Shown one piece after another: positions 1-11,072 of a stretch of 64,000 nucleotides of DNA; positions within the stretch are counted from its first letter, which is position 1, and each line of letters starts with the position of its first letter. The notes under the pieces are model-generated. The model was given only the letters and a program-made list of their open reading frames with translations, did no database searches and was not told the DNA's origin. The position numbers were made by a program, and so were the translations under genes. Origin of the DNA: Lethocerus indicus (lineage: Eukaryota > Arthropoda > Insecta > Hemiptera > Belostomatidae); contig JACDQD010000006.1 of assembly GCA_019843655.1 (NCBI GenBank), positions 124,001 to 188,000 on the forward strand. Direction: 5' to 3'.

Positions 1-1420
1 AGATATAAACTTTTCAACAGGATTTGGTACAGCGATTGACGCTGTTATTCGGTATAGATCTATAGAAATATTACTAGAAATAGTAGAAATAATTATTAAT
101 ATTAGAAATATTAATATTGTCGGAGTCCCGACTGTTCGGGGATTGTTCCCGTATTTGGAAAAACGACCGGCGAAGTCCGACCGAAGTGCGGATCGAATAT
201 TTAACTGTTAATAATTCAAGTTGGAAAGTTGAAACGCGGAAGAGAGCCACAGTTGAAGGGCAAATATTTTCGAAAACTGTAGGTTCGTGATTCGTTAATT
301 AAAATTTCACGAAATTGAGGACATTTCTGTTTTCAGTGGAAGGCTAAATTCTGTACGGTAGGTTTATTTTTTGAATTTTTAAAGCGGGTCAATTTATTTA
401 AGGTGTTTCTATTGATGTTGTGGATTTCGTGTTCTTCTCGTCAGCACACCGTATCGGTTTTTCGCCAGGACCGGTTTATCGGCCGCCACCTTCGGTAGCA
501 CGCTGAAACCGGCTCATTATCCTCGTTAAAATAGATAACGGCCCCGCTGATCGGTTTCGATTTGGAAGACGGCGAACGGCGAAAAACCGCTGTCTAGCGA
601 AAGACCGAAAACCGGCGAGAGAGGAGAGACGCAGAAACGCCACGAACCCTACAACCTAATAATTGTTTTAATATACCCGTTTGTGGTCTGCGACGGGTTG
701 AATATATCGAGGTTCGTGACGCTTTCTCCTCCTCTCGCCGGTTTTCGGTTCGCTGGACCGGTTTATCGGCCCCGCCGACGACATCTTCAGTCACTAACGG
801 TGACAGTAACACAGGGGCGCTACTGAAGATGGCGAGCGGCCGAAAACCGGTCTAGAGAGAGACGCGAGAGGAGAGACGCAGAAACGGAACCCTACAACCT
901 AATAATTGTTTCAATATACGGAAAACACTAACGACTCTAGAGAGACCAAACCGCGCGAGACCGTTTAAGTCACTAACCCAGAGAGACCACGAACCTACGG
1001 TATATTCCAACCCGTCGCAGACCACAAAACAGGTATATTATCATTATTTTCTCAAAGTTTGATCGTTGCTCAATTTTTTTTTATATATACAAATTATGTC
1101 CTCGATCATAAGACGCGCACACTTATTGTCGGAGAAAAATGGAAAAAATTCGATCGTTATAAAAAAAGGATTTAAAGCTTAGGGCACACTAACTATTGAT
1201 GCACTATCGTGGCGATGACGAGTCATTTCACTTCAAAAAGCTCTCAAACAATAAAAAAAAATACCGTTATTGTTGTATTCCGTTATTGTATCCGTTTCGC
1301 CGCCGTCTACCCTCGGCGACGATTCGACGGCGGAATTTCACACCGATCGTACGAAACCGTTTGATTATAAGACGGAATTTCGGTTTATAAAACCGGTCTA
1401 TCGAACGTTCGATAACTCAC
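1..1420. other. LYST intron, repeat-filled
   Basis: No exon with convincing splice sites is visible. About 455-1036 is palindromic-element sequence; the rest is AT-rich single-copy-looking DNA. Confidence 0.55.
455..1036. mobile_element. Palindromic element cluster (at least two copies)
   Basis: A degenerate copy (about 455-650) is followed by a better one (about 675-1036). Shared landmarks are gtggtctgcg, ctctcgccggt, atcttcagt and, inverted, gcgctactgaagatggcg and gcgagaggagag. No ORF of transposase type. Confidence 0.75.
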
Positions 1421-1589
1421 CCAGCGCCAAATTATGGTTGTGGAGCGTCGTCGCCAATTTGTGAGCGGGCGACGGCGGGGCCGAATCGGCGACGTCCGAT
1501 TTCGAATAGGAGCACGGAAATCGCAAAGTCGATTTCGGCTGTCGAACCGAACATTTGAGCAATTTTGTCAGGCATCCGAGCAGCGCCTC
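1421..1589 (-). CDS. LYST: LYST exon 11 (last exon in the window)
   Basis: Between ttgcag and gtgagt. EALLGCLTKLLKCSVRQPKS aligns with human LLGILKIIESDTTMSPSQ. It ends in phase 1, so the transcript continues left of the window. Confidence 0.85.
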
Positions 1590-2793
1590 CTGCAATTATA
1601 ATATCGGAGGACATCGATTAACTTAAAATCGAGATCGATATTATTTTTTTTTTTGGTATTTCGCTCGGAAGGATGCTTTATAGCATTCGTCCTCGATAAA
1701 TACGCGACATTTTTGTCCGATCTATAGAATAACTCTCGGCCAGGGCGGCTTTTAAACCGTCGGAGTCGAGACAGAAGGACATAAAAACTACGATATATAT
1801 GTATAATAAGATATATATATATAGTCGTATTGTTATAAATGTTTGACTTACGACTGGTGGATTGTCGAACGTGAAATACTGAATGAATATCGCCAATTCC
1901 TGATGGTGGAGATTGTAGCGCGCCAGATGGCCGAATATTTCGAGTACGGCGTATTGTAGTTCTACACCGACAAAATGAAAAAGTAACGGTTAATGAAAAA
2001 TATTTAATATCGTCCCGGATTTTACGACAGACTCTGAACGGTCGCGAAACTTCTGGTCGCTTATTCGATTTTTTTTTTTTTTTACCGCCGTTAACTAAAA
2101 CTGACCTCTTTCGACGGCGTCCGTACTCGCCAAAGTATATCGGAAAATTCGTCGAGTAGTCTCATCGCGAAACCGTATCGGCCAGACGGAGACAGTTTTC
2201 CCGCTTGTCGCGCAACAGCGAAACGAACTTGTGCAGACTGTTCGAACAATCTTTCATCGATAAATCCAGCCTGAAATTGAAGAAAAAAAAAATTAAAATC
2301 GAGCGCATTCAACTTTTAGGAATGAAAAGATCAATCGATTGCACCGGTAACGATATTGTAAAGATATTTCGGTAATTCTTTGCTATAATTTACAGCCTGT
2401 CGCAAAATCAGTACAAACTGTATTGATTCTCCATTTTTGTCCGGTATTTTTTCTATCGTTTTATTACTTAGGTCTTGTCTACGTAAATATCCACTTGTGA
2501 ACACTGAGTGGTTCATATTTACTGTAAATTATTCTGATAGAATTTCAATATACCTTATTTAAGTTATAAATTAACTATTAGGGTTACCCAGAAGTAATCG
2601 ACATTTTGACTTTGGAATTCATTTTATTTCGCCAGAAAAAGAAAGTTTAATTATTAATCTACTATTATAATTATAATTATAATTACTTCCGTTAGTCAAC
2701 AGTACACAAATAGCATCTGTATCGCCAGCTGAAAATTTGGGAAAACGATTCTTTCCTTTTGCCTTTTTCCGCTCCTTTCCGTGAGAACCGATA

Positions 2794-2852
<59 letters not shown>

Positions 2853-5800
2853 GCCCGACGACATCTTCAGTCACTAACGGTGACAGTAACCCGCTACTGA
2901 AGACGGCGAAAAAACCGGGTCTAGCAAAAAGACCGAGAGGAGAGACAGAAACATCACTTAACCTACAACCTAATAATTGTTTTAATATACCCGTTTTGTG
3001 GTCTGCGAGGGTTGGAATATACAGGTTCGTGGACGTTCTGTGTCTCTCCTCTCGCCGGTTTGCTAGACGGTTTGCCCCGCCGACAACATCTTCAGTCACT
3101 AACGGTGACAGTAACACAGGGGCGCTACTGAAGATGGCGAGCGGAAAAAACCGGTCTAGCGAAAGACCAAAAACCGGCGAGAGAGGAGAGACAGAAACAT
3201 CACGAACCTACAATTTTATTGTTATTTAGGCCGACCGTAGAACTAAATATCACTACGGCGATATTATCCACTAGTCTAACGATAAGCGTACTAAATCGCG
3301 CTGACTTGTAATAGTGAACGATCAGGTGGAGAACGATCCGACACATCGAAGGATGGACAATCTTGAACGGTCTTCTTTCTCCGTCGATTGTATAAGAAAT
3401 TTTCCGGCTCGGCGGCAAACTTCCCGAATAACAGGAATCTTTCTTCTCCTGGAAAATGGAATAAAATATGAATATTTCGGGCTACGGTTTAATAGCTGCA
3501 ACAATAAATAGCTATACTAAATTTTGTTACTGACATGTTTTATCGACTGGATCTCGATGTCAGCGTCGTAGCCTTCGTCGGCCGAACCGGAAACCGCCGA
3601 ATCCGAATTGCTTTCGTCAATATTGTTCAACCTATTCAAGTCTAAATGAATCAACTGTTAACAAATAAATCCGTACGATTAAAACAGATAAAAAAAAAAA
3701 AAAAAAAAATAAATGAACAAACTCCGATATAATTTGTATATACGATGACGTACGGTTGGCATGGGATGGCTGGGAAAATTGATTTTCGCGCTGGGGCTTG
3801 CGCCGCTGCAACGGAGCAGAACGTCGCAGACGGCTCTCAGGCCGAGTTTGCCTTCGACAATTTTTTCGAGTTTCGTCTTCAAATCGAAAACGCCTCCTGC
3901 AGATTTAAAAATAAAACGTTAATACGCACTTCGGAATAACCGATTTTCTTTGCGGTCGGAATACCGTACTCTCGCCGGATTTTCTTTTCCCTTCTATTTT
4001 CAAGTTACGACCGTAATTTGTACGGTACGGAAAATCTCTCAAGTCGAAATTCTGTCAAATCGAACGGTCGGAATTTAAAATTGACGGATTCATAACTGGG
4101 GAAAAGCTGCAAATTGACACGAAGAAAAACGGAAACGTAACGAGGTGGGGCCGTTGTTAACTATTTTAAACAGGGATAATAGACCGGTTTCAACGTGCTA
4201 CTGAAGATGGCGAGTGGCCGAAACCGGTCTCCTGAAAGACAAAATTGGCGCGACAGAAGAACGCGAAATCCACGGAACATCAATAGAAATACATTAATTT
4301 AGCCTTCCACTGAAAACAGAAATGTCATTAATTTCCTGAAATTTTAATTAATGTAATTAGAAATTTAAAATGTTACCGGGATTGCCGCTGTACGGTGAAA
4401 TTATACTTAAAATCATCAGCGCCTCGAATATTTTCAATTGCAATTCGTTGCAACGGCTCAATTTCTCGTCGATATTGCCAACGCCTTCGGCTGTAAAAAT
4501 AAAAACTCTGTTACAAAAACTAATTCGAACAACTCTGAATATAAATAACGTTTCGACGAAGCAATCGTCAAGAGATTTTAAATCGGTGACAAAACATGTT
4601 TTTTTTTATAGAATCATTTGAAACCGATACAGTTAACGATTCGTGCAACTATTTCTCTTGAACTGAATAAAGTAAAAAAATTTTTTAAATTCTTTTTCGG
4701 AAAATTTTTTTTTTTTTATGTCTTGGGGCAGTAATATTTTCCTGATAATTTGGGGCAGTAACGATTTGCCCCCACCCCTTAACCGGCCCCGAATAGTGGG
4801 CCAAACGAGGTTCTTGCAACAGTTTTGTTATGCAATCCTACCGGATGAAAGTGATAAATCGCACTTTCTCTCTCGTCATTTTTTTTTTTTATATATATTC
4901 ATTTGGAAATGTGACTTAACGCACTTTCCATTTTTTTTTAATACCTCGCATAACAAACTCGACAGCTCAAGGCCTACAATAAGCTTATTTGCGCCTACTC
5001 AAGACTTATGATGTAACAGACGTTTCATAATCTACACACCTTCGATTCTAATATTTTTGGCGATGTGCTGAAGTAAATAGACTAGCAGCGTGTAACACTC
5101 TATGCTCAGGTGGCGCGTGCAGTATTCCCGAATCTGCGGACAGTGGAGGCACAATTCGGTCAGACCCGTCCAGTACAAATTCAGCTCTTCCAGCCGCCTC
5201 AAATAGTTCTCCAATTCCGCCGTCTTCCTGAACACTATTTCCGAATTGGCTCCGTTCTCCTTCAACGAACCCTGCAGCCGCTTTATCGTCGAAAGGAACT
5301 GTTTTTTCGACTCTTCGACCTGGTTGAAAAATACGCGCAGCTCCCTGATGCTGTCGTCAATAACGACGGACCGATTGTCCCTCTCCAGTGTCCAGATCCG
5401 AACGACGATCAACAGCTGTACGACGTCGGTGCACAGTTTGGCGAATTCCGGATACCTGAACAGTTGGGTGAGGTGTTCGGAGGCGCCGTTCTGCCGCGCC
5501 AACTCTTCAGCGAACCTCACCTTCCCGAGGAGGTGGGCGAACACCGACAGGCAGGTCGCCACGCCCCGCCTATCCCTGTCCCTCTTGTGCGCCTCGAAAC
5601 GTTTCTTGAAAACGACAAACGCCGGATAGAATACGGCGAACAGCATCTGTTTCTGGAATTGGGCCGAGGAGCGCGGTATGACGCAGACTAGGTGCGAGGC
5701 GACAGAGTCGGAGAGGTCCGAATCCGCGGAGAGCAGGAGGTGTCTGAAGGCCTCGAGGCACGACCACTTCATTACACTGTCGCCGCCATCGCAGACCGTA

Positions 5801-8800
5801 CACGAACGCGAACCGTCTTCGCGCATAGCGCCCATCTCTCTGTAGAGCGTCCTCTCCAGGGTCCAGAGCACGTTTTTCCGTATCCTGAAATCGTTCTTGT
5901 AGGACTTCTGCATGAGCCTGACGATGCGGTTGACGAGGGGGCCGGCCGGGAAACAGCAGCAGGTGCCGCACTCTTCCATCGCCTCAAGCGTGGCGACCGC
6001 CGTCTCGGCCCCAGCGTCTTCGGCCAACAGCCTGGTCAGTATCATGAAGACGGAGCCGACCGCGCAGTAATCCCCTTCGGCCTGGAGGGGGCCGCTCGAC
6101 GCCGGCGGCAGGACGCCGCCCAATACGTCGTCGTGGTGCCAGACGGCGGACGCCTCTTCGCAGTTCTTGTGGCGGCCTTTCTTGCACGATCTCGAGTGCA
6201 CCATCCGGGCCCTGACCGCCTTCAGATTCGACACGAGTCGCGACAGCTGGAGGACGACGCTCTTGGCCCTCTCTTCCAGTATCTGGAGAACGGCCGTTAC
6301 CGCCCACCTGCCTTTGAAACTGTCGATGAACTGTTTCAAATGGGAGAGTATCCCCGGCTCCGATAGATGGCAGCTGAGACTGTGAACGGTGCTGACGGCG
6401 GCGAACATTATAGCGAATATGAAATCGCCGAGGGCCCGTCTATCGTCGGCTAGGGGATATTTGAAGACGGCGTCTTCGGCGAGGTTGAGCATGACGGTCA
6501 GCGAGCTCCTGCGAACGGCCTCCTTCAACGTGTCAAAGTCTTTCAGCACGCCCACCAGCGAGAAGAGGAAGAGTTTCGTGAAAGCGACCTTGATGTCGGC
6601 GCCGAGTTTCGAACAGTCGTCGGCCGGAGAGCCGAACTGGAGGGAACGGAGGTTGTCCAACGCAAATGAGATTATCCTCACGGGGGCCGAACTGTCCTTA
6701 GCTGCGGAGAGTATACGGCACAGGTCCTGGAGGACCTCGACGGCCAACAGTTTGAACTCGGGGACGGTGACCGTACGCTCGAGCACTTTCGATATCTTCT
6801 CGTCCCTCATGTCGGACGGGTTCAACGGCCTCCTCTTGACCGAGCCCGACGAGTGCGGCCTGTGGAAGGGCGGCAGGCTCGGGCAGGTCTCGTTGCGGCG
6901 CGACGGGGCGTCACCTTCGCTGCGGATCACGTTCGTGAAATAGTCGAAATCCATCGGATTGAAGCGTATCCTGATTGTCGAGGATTTGGGCGGCGCCGAA
7001 TTGTCCTCGTCCGACTCCGAACTCCGCCTTAGTTTCTCCAGCTCCGTCTCTTTCTGCGACCTCTTCTGCAGGGAGCAGGAGCTGATCTTCCGGGTCGGCG
7101 TCGTACTGTTCTCCGTCGGCGGGCTGCCCCCTTCGCTCGAGTGGGAGGTCGACGACCGCGTTTTGAATTTCGACGTCAATTTGAAACTGCAAATCTTGTC
7201 GATTTCGACGGGAGGACGTCGGGCTATGTACGGATTCTTATCGCCGTTTTTACCCACTCGGTCCTCCCGACAATTCTCCATCACGCCGTAGACGGACACG
7301 AGCACCGCGGCCAGTTTTTCGCCCCAACCGCTCATCTCCTGCCAACAACAAACATCATCGTATACCTATTATATATTTTGAAATCGGTTATTACAATTAA
7401 GATTGTAATATTACATTGGCCTGTTGTATGAGCGGTATGAGGGCGTGGAGTAGGGCCAGGCACCTCCATCCCCTTCCGGCCAGCATGTACCGTCTAACCG
7501 CCTCCTCGTTCCTCTCTTCGTCGTAGACGATTTCACCGCGGACGTGCTTCGTCGTTGAGCCGTTTTCAATGAGGTCGCCGTAGTCGTCGCCGCCGCCCTT
7601 CGAGCCGACCCCCCGCAGCTCCTCAATCACCTCATCGGATATCCTCTCGACGACGCTGGGTACGCTGGCCCTGCGACAAGTATCCGGCTGTCGTTAGCAC
7701 GATATTGGGCACAATTTCGTGGCGCCGATTTTAAATAATATATCGAGACTATTACCCGAACGACAGTATGTCCGGCGCGGGCGAGTTGCCATCGCTGAGC
7801 TGGCAGAGGACTTCGGCGAGGAAAAGGTCGAACCATTCGCCTCTCTGAAAACAAAAATTCCAATCAATCGATCAATAAACGCGAAACGGTACACTATCGG
7901 TCACAAGACTATACGTATAACAGTTCTGTACATTTCAAAACTGACCGACACCGCTACTGAAGATTCGGCGAGCGGCCGAAACCGGTCTGGCGAAAGACCG
8001 GGTATTCCAACCACGTTGAACTAGTTATAATTTTCATTATAGATTAAAACCTTAGGTTCGTAGCGATACCAAAGAGAAGACTTCGCTCTAAGCCCTCTTT
8101 AAGTAACTCAATTCCAGACGAAGTTGCAAAAAAAAAAAAAGGTTGAAACAGACGCAACAGATAGGGCCTACGCATCGTCGGTTCAATTATTTACACAATT
8201 ATTTACAGTTTAACATACCCTGTTCTGTGGTCTGCGAGGGGTTGGAATTACCGTAGGTTCGGCCGTTCGCCGAATCTTCAGTAGCGGTATTAGTCACTTT
8301 GCATATTTTTCCAGCCATCGTCACTGCGCTGTCCACAGTGGCGGCGGTGACTAACTGAAGACTACTGAAGATGGCGAGCGGCCGAAACCGGTCCGGCAAA
8401 AGACCGAACCTAAAAATAGGCTGAAAAGGATATATTCGATATTCTTTTTTATTAGCTGTATTAACTGAGATAAATCCTGATAACACCTGAGATAATAAGG
8501 ATTTTATGATAAAAATGGCACAACAATCCATGCAATTCGATCCCTTCAGTCCCTCGAGAATCACTCTTTTTTCTGTGTCGATAGAGTGATATATAAATCG
8601 GTGAATACAAAACATGAAACCACAACGTTACCTTATTATAAACCTATTGAATATATAAATTTGCAATACGCTATAGAACGATTCATTTTCTCAAAAATCG
8701 GTATCTACTTACAGGAATAATAATAAGTGTATTCGGTTAATATTATTGTTTGAACTGTGTACGAAATAATACCCTTTTTTACCAATTGTAATTTAAATAA

Positions 8801-11012
8801 ATAATTCGACCGCGATTACGGCTCGAAACTGTGTCCGAATCCAAAAAAAAAATCGTTTTCATAACAACACAATCTTTAATCTCGGCCGGTTTACCCTCGG
8901 CGCCTATCAGTTTAAACCTTTCCAGTATTATCAGTCGATTTCCGACTGACTAATATGTTTTCAGTAGTTATGTAAAGCAGTTATGTCATCGTCCAATAAT
9001 TATGTTCCGACCGCTTTATATAAATAGACGTACGCGACACATATTCGTTTAAGCAGAAATATCTAAAAAAAAAAAAGGCTATTTTTCGAGTATTAATTAC
9101 GACCGTTAATTGGCGAATAAAAAATATAAATACACATTCGGCGTTTTATTAATTAAACAATTCGTGCACCAGATACAAAAAAACACAACACCGAGAGATT
9201 AAAGTGTATATATTTGTTTCGACCAAACGTAAACACGAGGAATATATATATATATCTGTTCGAAAATAAATATTAACGATTAGGCTAATTAGTAATAATT
9301 TATGTGTTCGCTATCGTCGCTTAAGTTATCTATCTCGAATTTATTTTCTAAATACAAACCGACTCCATATTTACATATAAAGCCGACGACTAATATTGAT
9401 AAATGACAGCCGAACTGTCATTTCGACGCTTTATATTTGTTCGTCGTTCGAATAAACATTGTCTACATCTGTCGACACCGAATATTTTCTTGCCGATTTA
9501 ATAAAGAAAAAAAATAACGTTTCGACCGTTCCGGTTAACAAAATTTCTTATTGAACGGATCGGTTTAAAATTGGGTTGAATTTTAACGTACAGATGAAAC
9601 GCAGTAAAAAAAAATGTTAATTAAAATAGAACGGACGGAGGAGACATCGAGAGAAAGGAGGAAAAAAAAAAAAAAAAACAGAAAAACATTTGTTCGATAA
9701 TTATATCTTTGTTGGTTTTATACGGCCGAAAGATAACATCTTTGAATCACAGAGATAATTATAATAATGTAAATGGAAAAAAAAACATATTTAAGATGAA
9801 ATAACCGTCGGGGGAAAGTCAGTTTCGACTGTATAACGGCAGAGTTGGAAAATGTATTTTCAATAAAAAATAATTTTTTCGATCAAATTTTTTCGAGCGA
9901 CTATTTTTCCGGGAAAAAGCCAATTCGTAGAATCGTCTCGAAAAACACAACGGTATCGTATTTATTATACAACGGATTTCGCTAGACCGGTTTTCGGCCG
10001 TTCGCCGTCTTCAGTAGTCACTTCCGGCACTTTTTTTTTTTACGAAACCCTCTGTATGCCCTCTAGAAAGAACCAAAGTGCCGGAAGAAGTGACCGACAC
10101 AGCGCTACTGAAGACGGCGAACGGCCGAAAACCGGTCTGGCGAAAGGCGTACGGTATTCCGTACGAACGCCTCGCGCGCCACAAAACGGGCGCGTTGCAA
10201 TATTTTTATTATACTTTTCAAGCGGAATATTAATCAACAATATGTAATTTCGGCTCAACTAAAAAAAAAAAAAACATTTTCAACGAATAACCGAATAATA
10301 ATAATAATACGCCAGTCGGCGGACAGTTCTTTATATCGCAATGTCACGTGAAATGAACCATATAAATGATAATAAATGATTATATTTACAATGGAAGCGA
10401 GATGAAATTTCAAATTTATGATACCGGCCAGTCCGAATTTTAATTAAATTTACAATTTTCCCATATAACAAAACGTAGATATTCAGACTTAAATAGTCGT
10501 TTAAGTATTTAAATTAAGGCGAAAAATGTTATCTAATGTCGCGCTTCAAATAAAGGCTTAATAGTCGTTTGAATATTTATAAGTCGATCGAAATGTTACG
10601 CAATAGCGGCGCTTGAATACATCGGGACACGATTTACAATTTACAGTTGTTCCATATATATAAGATCATCAACAAAAATAAGCCGCATTCATTTTGGATT
10701 ACGGAGAGAAAAAAATAAAAAAAAAAAAAATTATTCGTTTGGGTATTCAGGATTTGGATGTTATCTAAAGTCGCACTTAAATATGTCTTATATTGACAAA
10801 AAAAAAAATACACTGGTTTAAGTGTTTAAACTGTCGCTACAAACCTTTGATAAAATGCAATTTTCTATACACGACGTGATACTATACTTCAATTTATAGT
10901 TAAATTAATTTTGAATAAAAAAATAAATATTTGTTGACTGGTGTCCGTGAAATGTTATGTAATGCAGGGGACAATGTTACTTGAATGTCGCTTGAAACTT
11001 GTTTTGACTTAT

Positions 11013-11072
<60 letters not shown>

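Noticed and set aside
5110..7291. Several plus-strand ORFs of 100-220 codons
   Set aside because: Antisense to LYST exon 4, whose minus-strand frame is open over 2.3 kb and homologous to LYST.
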